In this document: positions 46,201-58,053 of the stretch, piece after piece
Numbering within the stretch: the first letter of the stretch is position 1
How the letters are laid out: each line of letters begins with the position of its first letter
Assembly: GCA_963575745.1 (NCBI GenBank)
Contig: CAUYUJ010008569.1
Coordinates: 436,947 to 500,946 of the forward strand
DNA length: 64,000 bases
Direction of reading: 5' to 3'
DNA from: Prorocentrum cordatum
Taxonomy: Eukaryota > Sar > Dinophyceae > Prorocentrales > Prorocentraceae
Position numbers and translations under genes: made by a program
Notes under the pieces: generated by a model
Databases searched by the model: none
What the model was told of the DNA's origin: nothing
What the model saw: the letters and a program-made list of their open reading frames with translations, nothing else

Positions 46201-49200
46201 GCGCCGATGCGGCCGCGAGCCTGTCAGCAGAGTGCGGCGCTGCAGCTGGGGGTGGGGCGTGCGGCAGAGCGCGGCAGAGTGCGGCAGAGTGGGAGTTGGA
46301 GGACGGGGGCCACACCCGCCGCCCCACCCTGCCCCACCCGCTCAACCTCCCCACAAGGTCCCAGATGGTCCCAGCTGCCCTGATCTCCGCCTCCTTCGTT
46401 CTCGTTGCCCGTCCTTCCTCGCCTGATCCACCAACTTCCCTCAAGCCTTCCTCGCCTTCCTCCTCTCCCCCTCCCTCTGCCGCTTTCCTCTCCCATCCCT
46501 GCCGTCTCTTCATTCCGTCATTCCCCCCTTGTGTCTTCATTCGTCCTCATTGTTCCATGCATCTTGTGTATCGTCCCCCCCTTCCCCCGCCCCACCCCCA
46601 CCACTGTCCCAGTCGCGTTATTCGTCATCAGTTTCGTTTTAATCCTCATATAATCATCATGTTCCTGCTCCTCCGCTCGTCCTCACCATACCCAGCGATG
46701 AACAACATCAGTTACACACTTCTCATGATTGCCAAGTTCCGCCTTCTCGTTTGCATCATCACCAGCAACATCCTCATTCTGTCAGTCTACAGCAGTATCG
46801 TCGTGGTCATCATCGTCATCATCGCCACCTTCGTCATCCTTATCAGCAGCAGCAGCAGCAGCAGCATCGTCCTCATCATCATTATCATCATCAGTACCAT
46901 CATCCTGATCATTGGCATCAGCATCATCATCACCATCACCATCACTGCCACCATATTCAGCATCATCAACATCATCAGCATCGTCATCCGCATCAGCATC
47001 AGCATCAACATTAGCAGCATTGCTATCATCATCTGCAACATCATCATTATCACCAGCAGCAGCAACAGCATCAACATCATCGTCGTCATCATCATCAGCA
47101 TCATCAGCAGCAGCATCATCATCACCATCATCATCGTCGTCAACATCAACGTCGTAATCGGCATCGTCATTATCAGAAACGTCACCATCACCCTCATCGT
47201 GTTGCTCTCGGGCTTCTCGTGCGCCTCCTCGTCATCATCCTAATCAGTTTTCGCATCAACATCCTTACCCTCATCATCCATTCTCTCCTTCTAAGTGTCC
47301 GTCTCCTGCTCCTCCGAGCCCTCATTGCGCTCCTCCTCTTCCACCTCCTATATCCTCTCTCTATATCTCTTTCTCCTCTCTCCTCTCTCCTTCTCATCCT
47401 CGCTCTTCTCCTCCGCCTCCTCATCCTCCTCTCGCCTTCCTCCCTCCTTGCATCCCTCCATCCTTCCACCTGCCTCCCTCCCACCCTCCGCTTCCCTATC
47501 TCAATATGTTCATTTTATCCTGCATCCCCCCCTCCCAAAGGGGCGCAGAGACCGTTACGCTTGCGTATAGAACCAGGAGGAGGAATAGGAGGAGGAGTAC
47601 GAGGCAGTTGGTTCTTCCCCTGCCATCCCATGGTGCTGGGACCCGGTTTGAATCAGCAGCACCCCGCGTCTCCTCCTCCTTTCCTCTCTTTTTCTTCTCC
47701 CCCATCCCTCATCCTTCATCCCATTTCCCGTTTCGGCACACCCCTCACCTTTCACCACACCCATTTATGTTTGTTTCATGCCGGTCGGCATCTGTGGCGT
47801 TCCAGGTTTGTCCGGCGGTTGCATGGCACACAATGTGCCCATGGCCGAGGCGTGAGTTTTGGTAGTTGTTAAGTAGAAACAACAGACCTCACACGCACGC
47901 TACGTAGTTACATAGAGAGCCCTGCCGAAGGCCCCTGGCAGCGTCCGCGTGGCGGCACCGCGCCCACGTCGGCCAACCCCTCACACGCTTCGTGGCACCA
48001 TAGGGAGCTCCGTCGAAGGCACCAAGGGCAACGTCCGCATGGCGGCACCGCACCCATGTCGGCCCACCCCACCACGTTTCGTGGCCCAGTAGGAAGGGCT
48101 CCGCCGAAGACCCCAGCGGCAGCGTCCGCCGGCACCGCATCCAGTTCGGCCCATCCCTCACACGCGTGCAGTGGCCTCATAGGGAGCTCCGCCGAAGGCC
48201 CCAGCGGCAGGGTTCGCCAACGGTGGCACCGCACCCATTTCGGCACACCCTTCGTACGTTAGGTGGCCCCATAGGGAGCTCCGTCGAAGGCCCCAGTCGC
48301 AGCGTCTGCATGGCGGCGTCCGCATGGCCATCTCGGCACACCCTTCACACGCTCCGTGACCCCATAGGGAGCTCCGCCGGAGGCCCCAGCAGCAGCATCC
48401 GCACGGCGGCACCGCACCCATGTCAGCCCACCCCTCACACATTTCGTGGCCCTATACAGTCAACGCGGATAGTAAGGACATTTTTCAAGGGTACCCTTGG
48501 GTCCTTGCCTGCCTCAGCCTCTGCGGCCCGTCCCTAGCAGTTTTCGCAGGCCAGTTTCTCAGATTCCCTTGGGGTTTGGCCGCCTGCCGCCCAGAATACT
48601 TCAACTTCGGTTCCAAGGGTCTTGCGTCCTTACCACGCGCCCTTACTATACGTTTTCACCGTAGGAAGAGCTCCGCCGAAGAACCCAGCGGCAGCGTCCG
48701 CATGGCGGCACCGCACCCATGTCGGCCCACCCCTCACACGCCTCGCGACCCCATAGAGCCCCGCCGCCTGCCCCCGGGGCAGCGTCCGCACGGCGGCACC
48801 CCGCCCGTGTCGGCACATTCTGCGCGCGCTTCCTGGCCTCAACAGGGCGCCCTGCCAGAGGCTCCGGCGGCGGCTCCGCAGGGCGGCGCCGGTCTGATTT
48901 CGGAGCGCCCTTCACGCGCTGCGTGGCCCCAATCCTTCGCCCCACATACTCAGCGGCACTCGGAGCTGCATGCGGCCTGGTCCTTCGCAATGATACTCCC
49001 TAGGAGTGGGCGAGGAAGAAGAGCGGGAGTAGAAGGGTGAGCATGAGGAGCGGGAGTGCCAGAGGAATGGTGTCACAAAATATATGTTGGCCAGCCGCCA
49101 TGTTGAAGTTTCGAAGCATCAAAGACCCCTTTCTTTTTCGTCCTACCACTGTTGGTTCAAAACGCTCTGACCCGTCCAGGCGCGTGGTTTCTGCGGTACT

Positions 49201-52200
49201 ATTTCCACTCACTATCTCAGTTCGATCGCACAGCTGTGCAGACACTTACACATGCTCAGCCCCGTAGTAAAGGCGTTGGCCCTGGTCAGCGCTGTTCGCG
49301 TGCGTGCAGAGGGGGAGGCGCTAGTGACCGAGCTCGCAGAAGAAGTGCTTGCCTGGGAGTCGTGGAAGGTCCTGCCGAGCCCGTGGGAGACTGTCTTCAA
49401 CCGACCGTCGAACAGGGATGTGGGCTCCGTCACGGAGCACCCCATCTGGGATAAATACGACCTTGAGGTGTTTCCCGACTCTCTCGAGACCGCGCGTGAG
49501 CAGGACGGTTTCCCGCCCAACATTGCGATGGGCAGAGTGTTGATCAAGGACAGCAAGAAGCCCACTCAGCCGCCCCCGAGCTACCGCATGACAGGCGTCG
49601 GAGGCGAAGAGGTGCGGCACCTCAACGGTATGGTGAATCCAGCAGGAGCAACTACTGTCTGGGGTTGGCAGAGGATCCGATATCTGGCCGTGAAGACATG
49701 GATCGACTATTGGGCGACCCGCAACACCGAAAAGCTGATCGTCGTTCATGCCAGCGGCGAGGTCTTGTATGCCGGCTGCGACGAAAACACCATCCAGTAC
49801 AAGTACGACGAGATCATCCAGGCCAGCGGCGGCACTCAGAAGATTGTCTTGGCTGCTGAGGTGAGCCCTTCGCCCATGGGCCTGGCGTGGCGTTACGACC
49901 AGACCGCTGGCATCGCGACGACGCAGAGCAACTTCCTGTCGACAGTGGGTGTCTCGTCCACGTTTGCCTCAACCTATGCCGACTGTACCAACTCGACTGT
50001 CGGGTATTGTACCACTCCCGCGTCGTACAAGTTCGCGAACGGAGCATTCATCATGGGCCCCATCGGGGACATCGCGGATATGCTTGCCGATATGTATTAC
50101 TATGCCGACTCAGAGAGCATGCTGATCAACGAGTATTTCCTTCATAACCCCGACAAGGTTGCTCTGGACTACGCTGGCATCCTGGTGCTGTCCCTGCACA
50201 ACATGAAGCTGGACTCGGGTATCCCCGTCGCTGTGGAGAGCAGCTCGGGCACGAAGTCGTTCAAAAACTTGATCACTGGGGGGAACGTGTGCTTCGTGCA
50301 CGGCGGAGGGAATTCGTTCGATGCCCTCAAGGTCCTTGCGCAGGAGCTGCTATCGGACTGAGATCCCAGAGGCGAGCCGCGCACTTCAGGTCGGGCGTTT
50401 CGCAACGGGGGGCGATAGATTGAGGGGGCATCGAGGTTTGCAGGAAGGGGGCCCTTGCACAAAAGATGCACCTTTCTTCACCCCCCCCCCGTTCATTGCC
50501 GCCCCTGTAAAAACGCCCGACCAGGGTTTGTATCGCAAGCTCGCCGAGGCTCCCACAGCCCCGAGCGGAGTGCTTCTGCTGCGATTGGAAAAAGTTGCCC
50601 GCCGCCACGCATGGCCACCACCATAATCACCGCGGAGCTTGACGCACTCCTCAGGGCCAACATTAGGGGGTGATAGGCAGCGTCAGGAAAGAGAGGCTCG
50701 GGTTCGAGGCTCGAGGTTTTCGCGCTGTTTCGTTACACCTCGTCGGTTTCCCAGCCTCGGGGTGCTTGCCCGCAGCTGTGCCTCGCCGAGAGGCGTCCGT
50801 GGGGGGGGGAGGGGCGGCGGATCGTCCCGAACGGCCGCCGGAGAGCCGAGTAATGGCCCAAAAACCAAGGGCCACGTTACGGGGGCGCAGGCTCAGGGCC
50901 GGATGCATCGACCCCCGACCGCCCATCCGTCGCCGAGAGGAGCCCGAAGGGTTGGGGGCAGCGACGAGCTCTGCCAACGGAGACGAGCCCCAAGGCAGAT
51001 GTCCGGCCACACACGTCGATGAAGCGCCCAGGAGCCCTGGCCTTATGTCGGGCGTGTCCCCCTACAGGGGGATCTTCGACGAAAAATAAAAAATACCCCA
51101 AAAATAGTCCAATAGTCCAAAAATAGTCTGGGGACTATTTTTAGGGGTATTTGTTTGCCCTTTTGGCGTATTTTGGGGGGTATTTTTTATATTTTTCGTC
51201 GAAAATCCCCCTGTAGGGGGACGGGCCCGACCCAACCCTGCCCGGGCGCCGGAGCCAAGACGCAGGGCACGGCCCGCGCGCGCGCGCGCCGCCGCTCCTG
51301 GAGCTCGGCGGCCGCGCTCTCGGTGACGCGGCGGCAGGCCACGACGCGCGAGCCCCCCCGCGCGCGCGGAAGCTTGAAGGAGGAGCGCCCGACTGAGGGT
51401 AAGTCGGGCCTGTCCCTCTACAGGGGAGATATTCAAAAATAGTATGACAAAATTCTTTTCTTTTTTCCACAAAATAATAATATATATATATATATATATA
51501 TATAACAAAAAAATGGTACTATTTGTGTGGTATTTATTACCATTTTGGAGCATTTTCTTTTCTTTTGCTGTCGTCGACAATCCCCCTGTAGGGGGACAGG
51601 CCCGACTTAAGACTGAGGCGGTCGGGCGGACCCAGGACCAGGACGAATCGCTCTGGAGCGCTCCAGAACTCCCCCGGAGCGCTTCCAGAGCGCCCTGGGC
51701 CGGCCGCGGCGCCCGATGCACCCCTTCGGAGCCGCGAGAGCTCAGAGATCCTCGATCTGCCCTGGTGCGGTGTCTGTCCCGGTCCTGGCCGCGACTCAGG
51801 GACAGCAGCACCCGCGGCGTGCGGGCTGCCAGCATGGCATCCCAGCGGCGGGGCGCCGGCCAGAGCGTTTTTCGGTGGGCCGCCTGGACCAGGGGAGGCG
51901 CCAGGAGCCGCCAGCCAGGGAAGGGGCGGGAAAGAGGAGGGGGGGAGGAGAGGGGAGGGGAGGGGAGGGGAGGGGAGCGGAGAGGGGGAAGAGGCAAGCC
52001 AGGTGCGTTCGCGCCACATCTGACACCCGGTCCCTCCCTCCAATCCCTGCATTGGGCGCGGACGCTTCCTCTATCCGCGGGCGCGAGTCATGGCCGACCT
52101 GGAACGCCATTGCCCCGGCAGAGCACCCCAACAGCAGCAAAGGTGACCTGTGGGGCCGGTGGGAATTGTGGGACTTGTGCGATCTGTGGGGCCTGTGGAA

Positions 52201-54498
52201 CCTGTGGAACCTGCGGGACTTCTGTGAACGCATGGGACCTGTGGGGCAGGTGGGAACTTTCGACCTGTGGGACCTGCGGGACCTGCGGACTTGTGGGACC
52301 TGTGGGAACAGGGGGACTTTTGTGGCCTGCGGGGCCTGTGAGACTTGTGGGACCTGCGGGAACTGTGGCGAGCCTTGTGGGACCTCTGGCACCAGCGGGA
52401 CCTGTGGGACCTTGGGGGACCTCAGTGAGACTTGCGAGTCCTCTGAGACAGATGCGACACTTGTGGAACCTGCGGGACCTGTGGGACCTGCGGGACATGC
52501 GAGACTTGCGACACCTGTGGGTCTTGTGCGACCTGCGGGGCCTCCGAGACCTGCAAGACCTGTGAGACCTGTGGAAGCCAGAGAGGCGCTTGGGCGAGAG
52601 CGCCAGTCTGAACGACGGGAGCACGGCGCCGATCCGAAAACAAGGCCCATGCTGCAGCCAGGGCACAAGACTGGAAACCTTGAAGCAATCGGATTCGTAA
52701 GAAGCACATGAAAACAAGTTCGGCCCAATCTTGTGCGTAAACAACTAGGACGCGGATGTGGGCAGGAGATCTTCGGGACAATTGCAGGGGAGAGAGGAGA
52801 GTAGTTTCCCAAACAGTGTTTGCACTTATGGGGCTCGTATTTGTTACTGAGGAACTGGGCCTGTCTGTCGGTCTGGCGGCTATGTTGCCGCCGTCGCCGC
52901 CCCGTCGCCGCCTCGTCGCCGCCCGCCGTTTGGGCCTGTCTGTCGGTCGCCGCGCTTGTTTCCGCCGTCGCCGCCCCGTCGCCGGCCCACATAGACTGCA
53001 CAAAATAGATTGCACAACAGAGATCCCCCTTTTTTGAAGAGTCGAGTATTAGGATAGACCTCCCCCCCGCGGACTCAAACATGTTTTCCCGTATCGCAAA
53101 TTACATACGATTCTGCCCCATCGCCCATCCTAGATATGAAGTCAGCTCATCCCAGCCAGACCGGAAGCGCCCCCCTCACCTTCAGGATAGATATATTGCG
53201 GGCACATTCGCTTACCTAAGATCATCCGCTGTCATGAAGCACTTAAAAAATGAGACGAATTGCACGCGCGCGTCGTCGCGCGCGCATGCCGAGATGCTTC
53301 AAACAACTAAAGTGTCGTAAGGATTTCAAAATCGAGTGCCCCAGCAACATGTAAGATAAAAAATGTTGCTTCGCAACAAGATTGTCCCAAAAAATGCGCC
53401 CGCGCTCTTGCAAATGGTCAAGAACACCAGAAAGTGTTGTCCAACATGCTCTTAACATGCTCATTACCAATGGACCTCTCGCGCGCGCATGACGAAAGCG
53501 TTCGAACGCCCTTGCGCGCGTGATGTCGCAAGAACCCGTTGGAAAAACGGAACAAAGTGCACACGCGCGCGTCCGTCGCCCGCGTAGGCCGAAAGCCTTG
53601 AAAAAAAATATTAAGCGCCGCAGGGATTTCGCAATCGAGCGCCCCTAACAAATTTAAACACATATGGTGTTGCAACAACAGTTTTCAAAATAAAGCATGC
53701 GCTCGCGCTACAAAATGTCCGTTCACTTCGGCCAAACAGGCCTCCCGCGCCGCATGTCAAAATCATTCGTACGCCCTTGCGCGCGTGTTGGGGGGGGGGG
53801 CACGACCATGTCAAATAGTAACATGCGGGCCACCCTCCCGCGTCGGCAACGCACGCATGTCGAACCCCATCTAAAACCTTCATCACCGACGCGAGGACGC
53901 CGTCATCGCCGGCGTGATCAGCATCGGTGCCGTCATTGGCCTTGCCGTCGTCGTTGCCTTCATCGTCACCAGCATCCCTACCATCATCATCGTGTTAACC
54001 GTTGTCGGCGTTGCCATGATACGCGCCCGCCTGAGTCGCCTACATGCATTGAACTGCCCGTTGGGAAGTGCCCAGCGGGCAGCGCCACCGCGGCCACGCC
54101 GGTCGCGCAAAACCAGCTGGCCGCTTCGTGCGCGAGGATGCGCGGGCTAGCGCGGCCGCAGCGATGCGCCTGCCAGCGCCTAGCTGATATCGCAATCGCC
54201 ACCGCATGGATTGTTCAAACCAAGTTGCGGGTGGGTGGGTGGGATGGTTGCGCGAGCAGTGGGGCTGACAATTTCAAGTTCGGCAGGGTGAACTTCGCCA
54301 CATAGATTGCGCACGATTCAGATCGCGCGACACTGGTTGCACCGCATTGGTTTCGGCACATAGATTGCACGACGTAGAGTGTACAACATATGTTGCACAC
54401 CAGATACGCCACACCACTTGATTCTCCTTTCTAAAAAGAGAATAGACTCTACCCCCCCCCCCCCCCGACTTATCAGCTCCCCCTGGGATAGTAAAATG

Positions 54499-54583
<85 letters not shown>

Positions 54584-55361
54584 GCTCGCCCCCCCCCCAG
54601 CGCACCCCAACGACCATCTTTCTCTTCCTCCTCCTGGCTCCCTCACGCTCCTCCCCTCATCAGGCTCAGCATGTTCGATGGCGATTGTTCGAGAAGGCAC
54701 CTGAGGCCTCTTGGATGTTCGTTGGGATATGGTGGGAGGCATCTCGGGGATCTGTTGAAAGCAGTTTTGAAGCCTCTTAGGGGCAGTCTGGGGGCCTCTG
54801 GGGGCCTCTTGGGCGCCTCTTGGGCGCCTCTTGAGCTTCTTGGAGGCCTCTTGGATCCTCCTGGAGTTGATGATGACGAGTGCGATGATGATGATGATGA
54901 TGATGACGATGATGGGGCTGAGGACGACGACGATGATGATGATGATGATGATGGGGATGGTTCTGATGACGATTGCGATTAAGATGATGGCGATGGCAAC
55001 GATGACAATTGCAATGATGATGATTTTGATGATGACGAACACTATATTTCATCAGCGTCCTCACGCTCACTTTCATCATGTAGTTAACGTATTGTGCCCA
55101 AGCCGTTGCCAAGCATACGCTAACGTATGTGTTTTTTGTTGCTGTTGTTTTTTAACATGCCATCCTTATGCATCAATCTGGATTGCAAGTTCGGCGCGAT
55201 CAACAAACAGGGCGAAAAAACCAGAGGAAACGCACAGCCAAATGAAAAGTGTTGCATTTGCGCCTGCGCGGACGCCGGCGTCCTTACAGGCCCTCAGAGA
55301 GGCGCCGTGGTGAAGAAGATCATGGGCCTGTCCGGCCGCGACGACGACGTCGAGCACGCCT

Positions 55362-55396
<35 letters not shown>

Positions 55397-55415
55397 ACAT
55401 ACACACACACGCACG

Positions 55416-55452
<37 letters not shown>

Positions 55453-58018
55453 GCCTGATAGTTTTAATCTTTGTCGTAAGGGAACTCTTATGAAAACGCA
55501 GGTATTCTTGATATGTTTGAAGTTCTTGACAAGAAAACCATATAAAAACACAGATATTCTTGATATGTTTGATGGTTTTCATAAGGAAACCATGTGAAAA
55601 TACAGATATTCCTGATATGTTTAATGGTTTTCGTTAGGAAACCTTGCGAAAACACAGATATTCCTGATATTTTGTGGTTTTCTGGAGACGGGCGCCCCTC
55701 TTCTCTTGCGCCACCAGCCTTTGCAGCGCGCCCGTATCAAGAAAACCACAACATATCAGGAATATCTGTTTTTTTTCACAGGGTTTCCTAACGAAAACCA
55801 CCAAACATATCAGGAATATCTGCGTTTTCATATGGTTTCCTTACAGAAACCAAAAAAAAATAAATAATATCTGTGCTTTAACAAAGTTTCTGTGCGACAA
55901 CCTTTCAAAATATTAGGAATAGTTGTGTTTTCACAAGTGTTCCTGCCTGGCGCATTGCCCCTGAGGGGCGCGGACCTGGGGAGGGAGCAGGGGGAGGGGC
56001 GCCCTTTTTCAGAAAACCAACAAATATCAAGAATATCTGTGTTTTCACAGGGTTTCCTAACGAAAACCATCAAACATATCAGGAATATCTGTGTTTTCAT
56101 ATGGCTTCCTTGCCAAAGCATTCAAGCATATCAGGAATATCTGTGTTTTCATATGGTTTCCTCAGAGAGCAGCAGCAGGAGGAGGATGAGAGGAGGAGGA
56201 GAAAGAAAAGAGAGGAAACAGAGGAAGAAGCAGAGAAGCAGGAGGAGGGAAAGGAGGAAGAGGAGGAGGAGGAGGAGGAGCAGCAGCAGGAGCAAACGAT
56301 CAATGATGGATTTGTGGTCGTGGGTGGTTTGGGGTGCGCTGGGGGGGGGGGGCGACCATATATATACATATAAGTGTGTACATATGTATATATATACATA
56401 TATATGTATATATATATATATACATATATATTGCACACTCGTCCATCCTAAATATGAAATCATACCATCCCAGGCAGGCCGGTTTCCCCCCCTGAGGGTC
56501 CCTTGTAAAAAAACATTATGCGGTGACATTTATTGTTCTAACATAACACTTGTTCGCGAATCTCTTGCCAAAAACGAGACGAAGTGCACACGCGCGCGTC
56601 GTCGCGCGCGCATGCCGAAATCCTTCAAAAAATCTTCGGCGCCGAGCGATTTCGCAATCGAGTTTCCGAAAAACATACAAAAACACATGGTTTCGCAACA
56701 TTGATTTGTAAAAAAACTTCCGCGCGAGCTCTTGCGAAATCTTAAGGAAACCATAGGTTTTTCAAGATTTTCACAAAAATGATACCAAGCGGGCTTGCGC
56801 GTGTGCCGTCGCGAGAATCCTCTGCAAGAAATAGACGAAGTGCAGACGCGCGCGTGGTCGCACGCGTACGCCGAAATCCTTCAAAACCAATCGGTTTCGG
56901 AAGGATTTCGAAATCGCGCGTCCAAAAAACCTACAAAAAAACAAGGTTTCGCAACACGGATTTTCAACAAAAGCGTGCGCGCGCGCTCTTGCGTCGTCGT
57001 CGTCGTCGTCGCCGTCCTCCCTACTCCCGCGTCGTTGTCGTCGTCGTCGTCGCCTACGTCGTCCTCTGTCTTTCCTCGTGTTCGTCGTCGTCGTCCTCTT
57101 TGGCGTCGTGGTCGTTTCCGTCGTCGTTGTCGCCGTGGTCGTCCTTCCTCCTCCTCCCTCGTCGTCGTCGTCGTCCGTCGTCGGCGTCTCGTCGTCGTCC
57201 CTCCTATTTCGTCGCCGTCGTCGTCGTCGTTGTTGTCGTCGTCGTCGTCGTCTTCCCTCCTCCCTCGTCGTTGTCGTCGTCGGCGTCGCCGTCCTTCCTC
57301 CTTCTTCGTCGTTCGCGTCGTCGCCGTCCTCCCTCCTCGTCGTCCGTTGTCGTCGTTGTCGCCGTGTCGCCGTCGTCGTCCTCCCTCCTCCCTCGTCGTC
57401 GTCTTCGTCCGTCGTCGTCGGCGTCGGCGTCCGTCGTCGTTGTCGGCGTCGTCGTCGTCGCCGCCGGTCGTCGTCGTCGTCGTCGTCGGCGTCGTTGACG
57501 TCGTCGTCGGTCGTCGGCGTCGGCGTCGTCGTCGTCGTCGTCATCGTCGTCGTCGTTGTCATCGTCGTCGTCGTCGGCGTCGGCGTCGTCGTCGTCGTCG
57601 GTGTCGTCGTCGTCGTTGTCGGCGTCGTCGAAGTCGTTGGAGACGTCGCCGGTGTCGTCGTAGTCGTTGTCGGCGGCGTCGTAGTCGTCGTTGTCGCTGT
57701 CGTCGTCGGCGTCGCTGTCGTTGGCAAGTGCCATTTGGTACCCACCGTCACGGTCTTAAGAGACTTTGCGAACCAAGTTGCGGGTGGGTGGGTGGGATGT
57801 TTGCGCGAGCAGTGGAGTGGTCAAGCGCGGTGCAGGGTAGTCATTGCACAACATAGGTTGTACCATTTTGGTTGTTCCACAAATAGTGCACCGAGTACAC
57901 TCAGTGGCCCCCATAGATGGCACGACATTTATTCCCCTTTTTAAAAAGAGAATAGACTCTACCCCCCCCCCCGGACTTAACGCTTCCCCCTGGGATAGTT
58001 TAATTATATATATATATA

Positions 58019-58053
<35 letters not shown>

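Noticed and set aside
46741-47240. Ile/Val/Ser-rich 'membrane protein' frames
   Set aside because: Degenerate CATCATCGTC/CAGCAG repeat, with His-, Met- and Ser-rich alternatives in the other frames.
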